From: Antedon bifida
Lineage: Eukaryota; Echinodermata; Crinoidea; Comatulida; Antedonidae
NCBI GenBank assembly: GCA_963402885.1
Contig: OY727097.1
Coordinates: forward strand, 26,219,401 to 26,283,400
Direction of reading: 5' to 3'
Length of the DNA stretch: 64,000 nucleotides
The translations under genes were made by a program, and so were the position numbers. The notes under the pieces were generated by a model. That model saw nothing but the letters and a program-made list of their open reading frames with translations. It searched no databases and was not told the DNA's origin. Below, in pieces: positions 1-13,200 of the stretch (position 1 is its first letter; every line of letters starts with the position of its first letter).

Positions 1-1191
1 CCGATCGTATATTCTTGTCTTGGTTTTAACTCTGAAGTTATTAGTTTGCTTTGGAAAAATACTTGTGCTTTGGGTAGATTTAAGCAACTTGGGTTTATGA
101 GTACTGTAAGGCATAGATCAGCAAGCTTTAGGCGTACGTCTTCTCTAGGACTGCTTACCTACATATCATAAGAAGTCACAGTATACGATATATTTAGCCT
201 AGACTATTTAGAATTTAGCTCAATATTCGCACAGGTTACGGTTTCCAACTACCAATACCAACTTATAATTTATTCAGTAGAAATTTGCTTTGTTTGTCTG
301 ATGTTATCGTATTTTATTCATGGAAATCTACAAGCTCATTCATAGCTTCGGACTATTTTAATTTAATTAGGTAATGTAATGAAGTCGAAGAACGGGCCTG
401 TGTAAAAATATTATTGCTGTTCCTTAATTCGAAGGATGCGTATTGATTCGATCTACTTTTTGCGATGCGCAACATCATAGCTGATAGTGGAAACTGGGGC
501 TTGCACTACACGTATTTTTTCCAATGAAATCAATCCGCAGAATAATTAATAATGAATGCGTAAACTATCATCATATAGCCTGTTAACTTACGTTAAATTG
601 TATCAACGTTAAACTGCCAAACCTCGTAATATTTGTTTTAATATTTCATCTTTTCATTTAAGATTGATTATGAAATTATGCGTTAATTTATCAGATGATA
701 TTGAATTTCTGCTCGAGGCTTTTGTATCAGCGTTAATGGCCGCTGAACTGCTGACTTGAATGCGTAATATTTTGCCGGTTAAGAATGTTACAAGTTTTGA
801 AGATGATGAAAGTTCGTGTATGACGACACAAGTCATTATCAAAGGTAATGGCAATACTTGGAAATTAGTTTCTAAGTTACAAGAAATTAGTTTCTTCATT
901 AAATGACACATAATGGAATGTTATATAATTAATAGAGTTCGCTGTTAAAGACCTATGCTGCTTTTGAATAATAATGATCAATTAATAATAATCAAACCCA
1001 ATTACACCTAAAGCTTAGTTTAAAAAGCGTTGGTTTCTACGCATGCGTATTCATATCTTCATTTACTTCGCAATGTAAAGCAAGCGCAGCCAAGTTTACA
1101 GTTAGTAATATCCAATTCGCCTAGTAGAAAATAGGCTTAAATATCCATACACACCTCGAAGGCGCACGCCACTATACATTAAATGTTGTGT
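1..1191. other. No gene recognised; probably 3' flank or 3'UTR side of the PLP-enzyme gene
   Basis: AT-rich sequence without a recognised repeat or exon. A palindromic GCATGCG word is near 1040. Short open frames show no codon pattern or motif. Confidence 0.4.
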
Positions 1192-1232
1192 TTAAAAATA
1201 CAAAATAGTAGCAAAAAAAAGCACTTGTCCAC
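1192..1232 (-). CDS. PLP enzyme exon 9, tentative terminal exon
   Basis: A GGCAG acceptor before 1232 continues the phase-1 end of exon 8 as GGT GGA, giving the expected HTGG. Twelve further codons (QVLFFATILYF) follow to a TAA at 1194-1192. The acceptor has a poor pyrimidine tract and several nearby AGs, although a TACTAAC branch-point-like word lies just upstream. The tail does not match a remembered family C-terminus, so the true last exon could lie elsewhere or outside the window. Confidence 0.35.
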
Positions 1233-4200
1233 CTGCCTCTGCTGTTAGTAGTAGCAGCAATAGGTAATAACACATTACACAACATAACGCCTGTTTCCAC
1301 TATAGACAAATTTGTTCGCGTGAATCGAAAAGCATCGGCTTATATAATACGCTTGCGTATTTATGAATTCCAAATCCCTTTCTGCGACGAATTCTAGTTC
1401 CTTGGGGTTTTCGCTTCAAATGCATTGGTAGTTTGAATAGTTATTATTATTATATATTATTTTTGCAAAGCGAAACAAAGCAATCAATCAGAGCGCATCC
1501 GAATCGGCCGCAGGAAATGAAAATCACTGCTATTCGCTCGATGTGTACGGGTAGGATAACGCAATTTTTATTCATTAAAACAAATTGATTCGCGTGACTA
1601 AATTCGCCCATCAAAAGTGGAAAACAGACTAAGTATAAGACTGCATTCGCACTCTTGTTCCGAGTCACACACATTATAATATTTAAAGTTCTGTCTACAC
1701 TATCAAACTAGTTTGACTAAAAAGTGTGATGTGCCCAAATATGGTAGTGATGTGCTTAAATATGGTAGTGATATGACACCATCATGTCCATATGGGCACA
1801 TCACATTTTTGTGTCACATAAAGTTTGATAGTGTAGACAGAGCTTTACAAAAAGTCGCCGTCTTTCATTCCGCGTGTAGATAAAATTGTTGAACTAACCT
1901 GTATGTATGAAAAGAATTCTATTTCCTTTGAATTTTGATCGGTCGTAGGTGAGATCATGTGACAATCCACTGGCCGCCTTTCCAGTGTACGTTGGATCTA
2001 ATAAAATGCCTGTAGTCGTTGCAACTTTTCTAATAAAATCTGTAAAAAAAGATCTTTATTTTTAAAGCAATGATTACATTTCAAGATTGTTGGTAACATA
2101 TAAACCAGTCACAGTTAAACCATTTGATCCCCGGAAGTTAGCATCCTGTTGTTTGATTGCCTTGCTTTAACATAATAGATAAATCTATGAATTCTAGGTC
2201 TAGCCTACTCCCCTCAACTCCTTAGTGTTTAATACGGTAAGAAAATGTTTTACATTTTAGTGTTAGCTGAGATTGTGTTCAAATCTCAATCTTTTCTCGA
2301 TGGTTTCTGTTTTTTGCTCCAGCCATGTTCTTTTGTCACAGGAACTTAGGCCTACATAATCCCGCAGGAGATAAACTCAAGATGCCAAAGAGGAGGAGTA
2401 CAATTAATGTCCACTAAGGAACATTTGTGTATCCTATTTTTGATCCAATTATACAGTGGGTCTACGCGATTTAGTAAGGTCTAGTTTAAGATACCTGACC
2501 AATTTTAGAAGGTATACATAACTCATGAATTTTACTGTCCGAATTGTGAACTTTTCTATGCGTATAGATACTTTCTTTTCCGATATGTAACAACTTTAAA
2601 GCACCACTATGTAGATAGGAAATAGCACACATGGGACTTACGTATGGAGCGGTAAAGTGTTTGATTTTTTCTTAGTAAACTATTTTTGGTAACAAGTTGA
2701 CAAGCATAGTAGAAACTCATGTATTTGATTTGAAAAAGTCAGTATGTATACTATACTACTATAGTATAGCTCTGTCTACACTACCACAGTAAACTATATT
2801 CCTTTACGTATATCGTTCTATAAAGCGATTAATTATCTTAAGATGGTTTTGAAATGGTCGATACTGTTCATGATTACAATTAGCACAATGCACTACGATA
2901 CCAGAATATTAATTGTTCTTTTAGATTATTCTAGTACCTACTTAAATCGAAATCTAACGCGTATAAAAGACAAGATTAATTATTGTTCCATCATATTCAA
3001 ACAGTGAAATAACTAATTTGATACACAGCGCAAATCTATTTTGTTTTTTTAGTAACCCACTGCCTATCTTATCAGCCGCGAGGTTCTTCTGCTTTAAGCA
3101 ATTTATATCTAATAGTTCGAAGAGATTAAATTTCGTCGTAAAAACACGATAGAGATACATTCAAAAAGACTCCAAAAGGATTCATATTGAATTAAAGATT
3201 TAGGTTAGTTTTTTCCAAGTGTTCTTCTTTTAATTTTGGTTACATTAGACGATGACATGGTTTTTTAACTTTCCCCGCCAAAAATCCAAACAAAAAACCG
3301 AATTTACACCTCATGACATCAGGTGATTTCTATTGCTTTACAATGTTGTTTTTTGTTTTAATTGTTTTTAAAAAGATTCCACAGATGTTGACTTCCACAT
3401 AATATTGACATAACTTCATTATTACTAACGCAACATTAACTTAATTAAAGATTTATTGTCCCCCAAAAACATGAAAAATGAAGATTAATTAAATCATACT
3501 TTAAATAGAATATCTTGTAGTTTTGATAAAGTTAATCACTTGCGTAGAAAAAACGACGAAAACAAACTTATAAAATGACAAAATAAATGGTTAAATTCAA
3601 CCAAAACCCATTGACTGGCAGCCAATTTGACTATGTTTTGCTTTAAATTCCAGTTTTCTTCAGGTGAATTATTTTTTTTCGATCCAATTCTTAGTCAAAG
3701 TGGATAACTATTATGTGACATTAAAATGGCATATTCCACAGTTTTTTAAAGATTTTTTTCAAGACAATACATCTTTAATAGAACATTGGTAAAATATGTG
3801 CGAGATTACAAACGCTCTTGAATTGAAAGGTAACAACAAAATTCAACAAACAAGCGAGTAGTATAACTTCCAAATCTGCTTTAGGCGGAATCGATTCAGA
3901 ATCTTGAAATCGATAAACAAGCCATCTAGATGTTAAGAGGTGTTTTAACTACTGTAATACAATTACAATTCACTATTTATTTACTTAGCATTATCGCCTT
4001 AACAGATGAATGTAATTATCATAATAATATCAGATGTAGGCTACATAACGGAACATACTTATCTCCAAAATGATACAATATAAAGACCCTGATCAAGAGG
4101 GGAACTTTCACGACCAAAAAAGATTCCCTTAATTCGTGAAAAATACTCTGCTATAATAAAGTGAACTTTCCCACTTACAATTAGGCCTACTTCGGTACAA

Positions 4201-7200
4201 TAACGAAAAAATGATGAATTTGACAATTCAACATTATCTTGACGCGTTCGTAAAAACTATTAACATAATTGTAACGCGCACATCAAAGTATATTCGTCGT
4301 CACCAAGAATGTTAAAGATATATTGTCCCTCTTAAAAATAATTATTTTAAATCTTTTGTATGGAATATGCCATTTTAATGTCACTTAATAGTTATTCACT
4401 TTTCACAAAAATATTCACCTGAAAAACTGTAATTTAAAGCAAAAAATAGCCAAATTGACTGGAAGTCAATGGGTGTTTGGTTGAATTTAACCGTTTATTT
4501 TCTCTTTTTATAAGTGAAATATTGTTTTTCTTCGAAATGGCCTATTTATTATTCAAATTTTTTTTTTTATTAATCTTCATGTTTTTTATTTTGGTGGCGG
4601 GGGGGGGGGGGAGGGGAAACAATGTTTCTTTAATTTAACTACATACTACCGTAGGCCTACCTATTTCATGTGGCGTTGATAGCCCATATCCATCGCCTTG
4701 GTATCCCTCTATAATGTTGATGATATCCTCAGACTGGATGGTATCCCCTAGGCCTAGAATATCCAGCGTGCTGTTGATATGGGAGTGGAATGTCTTTGCA
4801 TCGTAGCATACTGCGTAGGCATGTATCCTGCCAGATATAAATTGGTATTGAAGATTATTTAGAAGAATAAAATAATAGATTAGACAATTAAAGGAGCGAC
4901 AAATGACACTTCAATTATATATTTAATTCAAGCAATTACCCATTTTGTGATCTCATTTTGAACAACTACTAAAGTAAAAGGTATAACAATTGTTCAATTT
5001 GAAGAAACAGTATTTTTTTTCTCAAAGAAGTGGGAATTTTTAATTACCTTGATTTGTTGATATAAAGTTTACGGTACACCACGTATATTAGCAAACTTTA
5101 TATCAACATTTGATTTCGCCATGCAAACCTTTAAACAATATATTACCTTGATTTGACTGACCTTAATTGTGAATTCTAAAAAAATACTGAAATTTGGATT
5201 CGAAATAGCCTACATACATGAGCCAGATATTAAACGAGGCTCCTTTCCATACCACTTCCCCGATATTCTTATTATTTGCTTCTTAATCTGTAATTTCATC
5301 ATTTCCATTTCGATCAATATTTTTTATTCTCAATGTGAAATGTTTTTCATAGTTTTAACTATTATTGGTGTCGTTACAATATTTACTTACTGACCAATCA
5401 CGACGCGATGGACCCCTAAACTATCGCTTGTCATTGGTCAACTCACTTGTTTTGCAGCGTCCAAGTGGGAACCGAGTGAATCGGGTGAATCAAGGAAATA
5501 TATATATTGAGCTCGCCTTGTCATGGAACTTGTAACATTCCTTTGATCTTATGTCTGGCTGCGACAAATAGCAACAGTACTACTATAAATACATATTTGA
5601 ACTGATCGTGTCGCAGCCACAGATAAAACCTTTGATCTCCGGAGCTCAGCATCCTGTTGTTAGATTGCCTTGGTTGTATTTAACCTATTTCGAAAGGTTA
5701 GCCGTTGTTACTTACTTTAACTTGGATCCTGTCAAATAGTTGCCAATTGCAAGACCTGCGGCGTTTTCCCCAGTTGCAATGGTCACGATGATGTCATCAA
5801 ATCTTTCTTGAATGCCCTTTAAGAACAAGTACAGTACCATATTTAAAACAAGTTAAAGATAATAATTATATCGTTTTAAGGTTTGCATGTAGACAATCAA
5901 TATGTTACTATAGAGCTCTGTCTGCACTATCAAACTTTATGCGACAAAAAATGTGATGTGCCCATAATATGGACATGATGATTTTATATAACTACCATAT
6001 TTGGGCATATCACCACCATATTTGGGTGAGTGAGTAGGTTTGGGTAAGTAGTTTTATAGTGTAGACAGAGCTTAAGAACAAACTTAGGATACTTTCAGAG
6101 GAAGGCTAGGCCTATACTATAATTCGACTTCAGACGAAGGGAAAAAGGGCATCCAGTACCCTCAGAGGGCCCCATTGGATATAGAATGTAATCATTAATT
6201 TTGCGAACGTGTGTAATATATTTTCAATTTGAGCAATCACTGATAATTCGTCAGGGAAACCAACTAAAGAAACACATCACGTGCTAATAAATAGTACAGT
6301 TCTTGTACGCATGCGTGCACCAACTTCATCTGTCTGCGATGTCATTGACAAATGATTCAGATAAGTAGGATCCCTATGATCCGATAAAGAAACGGATATT
6401 TTACGGAATAATGCATGTTTAGATACATCATCTAATAGTAAATAACTTAAGACAAGTGAGCTGCTTCATAACGCACATACCACACCATATAAGCTATCAT
6501 GTCAAAATTATTTTACTGCAATTACTGCAGTAACTAAATAATATTTGTTTACTCTATAAAATAACCCGTTTATTTATTTAACAAAATAATTTATACAGGA
6601 TTACACAATCATGTAAAAGAAAACCTGTTTTTCATTGTGGTCCCGTCGTAAATTAAAAAAAATCAGGAAAAACGTGTAGCTTTGTGAGAAAAAAAAATGA
6701 GATCGATATGTAGCTTTGAATGAAGCAAATGTTGGGGAATATTTAATTTCAGTAGTAGGTTATTCCATACTTTATTGTGATTTAGTATTATTGCAGTGAA
6801 TACTTTTACATTGAAACAAACGAATCAATAGTTATTGTATAGTAGGACATGTACTGCAGTAACTGCAGTAGAATGTTAACATGATCCTTAAGGTATACCA
6901 GTAGTCCTGGTAATATCTGATTTATAGTTGTAAATATTCTGTTGGTTTGAAGTTTAAACAGATCACACAATCGATCAAATTAACCCAAAATTATTAAGGT
7001 ATAATGCCATTGTTAATCCCAAATGCGCATGCGTAATTATTTAATAAAGTAAGAAATAATAAAACTACGAAATTCTTTATGGTTTGATGTATAGCCTAAC
7101 TTGTATTATTTTATTTGTACTCAATAAATTATTAGTACTAGTTTTTCATTGTTGTAATTTAGTCTTAACTGAAACACACCTAGATAGAAAGCTTAATAAA

Positions 7201-10200
7201 TCTTCTTTTTGTTTTATAAATATCTCATTAACATTGTTTGAATAAGATCACGGAGAGTTATAATGCAATGATTAATTTTGAACTCGTCGCATTGTTCAGC
7301 TTGACGTGCATAGCGTGAAACAATGGCCACATTCCATAACATTGTCATGTTTAATGTCATTAGTCTAATTACCAAAATCTGATTCGCTTTTTTTCTCTCT
7401 CTTTAACATGTTTCGTATGTATGATGTATTTTGTATTTTATATATTTATTTTTTTGGTTTGTCTATGTAGTTATTTCTTCTTTGTTTTTCTATTCTAATC
7501 ATATTATATCTAGATTCAATAATCACATTATATCTCGATTGATGTCTGTTATACATTTTTTAGCCTATTCAGGAGTATTTTTTATTGTTTTTTATGGAAC
7601 ATCAATTCTGTATAGCTGACCTGAGTCACATTTAAGTAAGCCCGGCTGGAGAGGGTTGGTTCTAAAGTTTTCAAGGGAACCTCTTTCTTCAAATACCATT
7701 TTCAAACTAGAGATTAGCAGCAGAGGTGATCATAATAGACTTTTTGTGAAAAAACCACCCCACTCAACATTTACAACCCTTTCTGAATACATAAAATCAA
7801 CATTAAATAATAAATAATATTTTTAAACGGTTTTATTTTACGTTCTCCTCTTCTTCATCAAGCACGCCAAAATGTACTCCATCTTTAAAAAAAAAACATA
7901 GGCTTGGAGAAATGGTATTCACACTCAATTCATTTTACCGTGTTTAAATATAGGTCTGCTGTTGACTGCTGTGAACATTCTAGGCGCGTCTGTGGACAGG
8001 TCTCTACATAAATTGTAATTTTGAATAATGCTCGTTAGGCCAAGCGCATTATTTACATAAAATGTCAAAAACTGTTCACGTAACGCGTTCAGTTGTATAT
8101 TACTTCATGCACTGGATACGCTCAATTTACTTATTCTAATATGCGTTTGACATGCTCGTGATGATGGAATGAACTTATAATAATATACTGCATTAAAACA
8201 AATATCAAAACGATTTCCATTTTTCTCTTCTAATTTTTTTCTCGTCACGAGTAGTTGCGTGTTATACAATGGATACGAAGCATCGGTAGCGTTTAATCAA
8301 GTCCTCGAATTTCATTCGGAAAAATTAAAAGTATTCACTGTTTTGGAAGAGGTAGTAGAATTTAGTTGGACTTAATACTTTTACATTCCTTTGTCGTACT
8401 TCCTGATTCTTAAATAGTTCTTTTTGTTTATTTCAATCAAATTAACGATTCTACTATTTTCTTAATATACAAAGGACATTCTAAAGTATGTAAGTTTATA
8501 TTATATGAAACATGCTGCACTTACTGTCGCGATTGATAATGATTATATACTCGTTGCGAATGCATTTCAGTGTTCATGATCAAAACATTTACTATGAAAT
8601 GTGACTTTATGAATTTCAAATTCGAAAAAAAATATTAAATACATTACAAGACCTCTATAACTAAGATTTATTGAAATTGTACATAATTCAGTGTGTTTAT
8701 GTTGGCAATAGAATAAAATATTAATAAGGAATGTATTTTATGCGATTTTAATTATCAGAATAAAATGTAATGCTTTCTTCAAAATCATGTTGTGTTGAAA
8801 AGATTGATGAAAGATGTGAATTTGTAGTAGTATATTTAGTAGTCTATTTTTAGAAAGAACTTATCCTAAACTATACCGCGCATGCGTCTGCTCATCATTA
8901 TCCAACTTTTGGCAAATGTGCGCATGGAGAGTAGCTTGTATATGTAAATTTGTTTTATCTCACTTGATCAAGAAGTTCTTGCCATGCCCATAAATATCCC
9001 TGTACTGCTATTGTGCTCGGTTTGCCAACTGGGATCAAATATGACTTTATCTTGCGAATTTCACTAATAGAAAGAAAGAAAATGGAAAGAACATTATGTT
9101 GTATACAATTGGCAGTGCTTACTATAGAACATTATATTTATTTCAAAGCATATTATGATGATATATATTTATTCATTAGAAAAATACTTTAGAAAAAACC
9201 CATAGTTTTATTATAACGCAACCCGACCTTTGAATAGCACGTGTAGAGGATGTTGTTCAAAAAAGGGTTCGATTGTTCTATTATTCATTTCATTGCCCAT
9301 TTAGGTCTCTATTCAAAATCCAGTAGAATCTCTTCGGGAAATTGCTATCTAGGGGGGTCACCCTATTAAAGCAACATTTTCGGGTCTTGAAGTTACAAGT
9401 CCCCTTAATATAGAGATTATATTGTAATTAATACTTTTTAATATCATTTTTCTCATAAACTGAACAACCCTCTACATTTGCCATTCATTTTTATGTATTT
9501 TGACTAATGCTAAACAATAATATTAAAACACCGTGACGTAATATTATGTAGGTCAAGTTTTTATGACCTTCAAACCGCTTAACAACCACTTTGAAATGTT
9601 ATAACATCAATGCCGTAACGCAATAATTTGCAAGAGAGAAAACTTGCATAAATACAATTCACCTGCTAATTCGAGACCAATTTGGACCTTATGCGCATGC
9701 TTCAACATCCAATTAAGTGTTTTCAAGTTTCTTTAATATTGGTACTTTAACTTGTACCACTTAAAATAATGAAAAGTAGGATTTCACAATAAGAAAGGGT
9801 CTCGAATTTGATAGGTGACTTGTATTTTAAAATATTGTATTGTAACAAATTATTTACAACTTCGATTACAATGTTACATTAGCGTTTATGAGAAGAAAGG
9901 TAAAATGTCTTTGAAATAACATTGTAGTTTTTATGGCTGACAATACTTAAGTGTTCTCTCCAAATAATTGACCGACCGTGCAATATTTGGAAGACATTCT
10001 GGCGGCGGCAACCAAGAGAATTCTGTGGAACGCTAAGACATCATCGTCATTGCGGATTCTCCTCTTTGCCAAGTTCCTTCCCATCAAAGTAAAATTAGAA
10101 ATTAAAAGACGTCCTTCGGTCATCTTGTATCATCTCTGACATGAGACATCCTGCATCCTTCCCCTCCACCAAAGCAAAATTATAGAAATTAGAAAGACTT

Positions 10201-13200
10201 CCTTGCCATCTGAGACTACGTACTGGTTGTTCTTGCGTATGTATGAAGGAATAGGTTGAAGGAATCGACCGGCTCCTTAGGTGATTGGCTAAGAGAAAGG
10301 AAGAATTATTTTGAATGAGAAATGGCGGATGCTGCTGGTGAATTGCAGGGCCGCCCTTGTGGAGCTGTTAAACTGAAAATATAACACACAAGTGAAATAT
10401 TGAGTAAAAAATACACATACTATGAGGAATAATGTACTAGTTATTTGAAACAAAATGGCGAATATTTTTGACGCGTAGTTTTTATGAATGACGTAAAGCC
10501 ACCAGCCAACTAACTACATAACAGGCAAAATACTTGTTTCGTTCTTTGTTTTGTGTGTTACCTTTGACAAGGTTTGAGAGTCAGGGGAGATTGCTCCGTA
10601 ATATGAATTATCCAGAAATGCCTACTTTAGCAACAGCTTAATCCCTTATTTAATCCGCCTGCTCAATGCCTGATATTATTATATATTTTTAAAACTATTT
10701 TTTATTTCTTTTACGTATTGGTGTTTTGTTTTTATCTTTAAGAGCAAAATCTGACTATTGGCCACAAGTTGTAACTTGCTACATTGTTTTTTTGTGTTGT
10801 TTAAAATAATAATATAAAAAAATAGTGTATAGCTCAAATGTGTAGAGATTTCAGAAAAGAGAAGATTGAATATGCCATTGATCACATCATTCGCTTTACT
10901 ATTTTGCTTTATTTAATCGTTATCGCCCAGTTGATAAATATAGATCTTATAAGCAAACCAACACTTTTGACTATATAAAACACCATAAAATCAAACGAAC
11001 AGTATACGACTTCATCCGATAATATAAATGAGTACAGAACAGAGACAGCAAGAGATATATTATTATGTATATATCAAATCACGTAGGCCTCTTTTTTTGT
11101 CCGTAGAGCATAATGTTCGTGTATAATCTGACAATCTCGATTACGACCCGAGCGTACATAAACGCATGTCCCATTATTATAACAAAACCAGCACTAATAA
11201 CAAAGCTGAGGGAATTAAACTCCGTCTACATAAAACTATATCTACAATTATTATAACAAATTTGCACTGGATTGTTGAGGAATGCATTCTCAAATTGGCT
11301 GTGCATTCATACTACAATGTTCGTGTGTAAACAAAATAAGCAGTAAATCTGCCCAAACGTATACTAATGCATTATGTATTGCGAGGTTACACACATTATT
11401 ATTTATGATGCTGTAAAATTATCGTCTTCATGCTCAGGTAACGCAATTAATAGAATTTTGAATGCAGTTTGTAGTATTATGAGTACAGTAGACTTGCAAC
11501 CATAAATGTCTCGGTGACGTCACAAAATGACGCAATGTTTGCGCGCGCGTACATAAGCGTAACAACAACATTTCAACGCTCGTGACAATATTATCAACGT
11601 TTCAACGCGTGCGTCATACGTTGCGTCAATTTATCCATCAAACTAACAATAAAATAAACTAAGATTTTAAAAAACACGACTTACCAAGCGAACGTATTAC
11701 GTTTTCCCTATCATGTGAATTCCTTAAATATATCATCACCAACATTAAAACTACATTATACAACCAGACTATGCAAACAAAGCTAGCGTACATAATGTTG
11801 TAAATATATAAAACGTTGGATAATATAAAAAAAAAACGATATTGTTCTCAATTTTCCAACGATCGATCACCAATGATATTTTGGTCCAATAGAGGCAGAG
11901 AGGTTACATATGCCTCACTGCCTTTCATACACTCCTATGTACCTAATTCAGATTTACGTTTCTAGGAATTGATACGTGAATATGACGTTATAAACGTCAC
12001 CAATACAAACCGATTTAACGCGCATAATGTAGATCTACATTATCTAAAAATGATTTTAATAAATTGAAATGGATGTACGGCATATAATAACGTTATAACG
12101 ACGTAACAATTACGTAATGGTAACGTCACAACTGTTATGAAAACTTACTGTATTTATAAAATATTTACGTTGTATTTCATCGAATCCAGGAACTGTTCAT
12201 GCGGAACGTACAATGCGATTACTATCGTGTACAAACACGTTCATCAATGTATCGACGGTTTAGGATTATCCAATGTTCTGTTTGAACTTCTGGTGTATAT
12301 TGCAAACATATTTGATGCACATTAAGTTAATTTTCATGGAACAATATGGGTATATAGAAGTGTAAGCTGTTACGTAATCACGGTATACATTTAATAATAG
12401 ACTAATATCTTACTTTAAAGTAGTGTAATTAGGGTATGATGATGTATAATAATGTTACATTTGAATGTGACCATATTATAAAATCATATGATTCAGTTTA
12501 AAATGTTTTACAATTTTAGGCTTGTTAAAACCTTTCTACTCGGGTTGATAATTACTTGTTCATTATTCTTTAACAATTCCCAATTGTTATTTTATAACTA
12601 TTCTTCTAAAAATAATTTTACTAAGGTTAGACAAAGTGCACCTGACTTAAGTGATCGATTTATTTAATATCGTTTTCTGGAAGACTATGGAACGCCATTA
12701 CTGCATCCTGTACGTCATGCTGTTTAGGGTCAATTATGTTGCTTTTACGGGTATGTGGTAGACTGCAGATACGACAGGTGCTGGCGGAGATACCTTATGT
12801 ACTCACTGTTATATTTGGTTTGTCATTTTTCGTGTAACATTATATCAAGTTGAAGATAAATGTACGTGGAAAATTAAATTTAGTTTTAATAAATGTTAAT
12901 CTTATCAGACAATTACACCTAAGCATATCATCATATATATTTTTGACACACTTGATACAAAATTAACATTTGGTAGATAAAATGCACTGTGCAATATAAC
13001 AATATGAATGTGCAATATGAATGTAAATGTATATTATAATTGTCTTCATGATGTTTATAGACCCACTACAGCTAGCAATACAGCGGGCTTACGTCCCATC
13101 CGAAGGACGAGTCCAGAGTCCCGTATTGGCTGAGGATACACACAATATGGCAGTTTAACCCATTCCCCTCTCACAGCTGTGCGTAGTAGATCCGATTCCA

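Noticed and set aside
12137..12325. Plus-strand frame containing CSCGTYNA, slightly like the PLP phosphate loop
   Set aside because: Wrong strand for the gene, no splice fit, and the true phosphate-loop exon is at 5716-5816.
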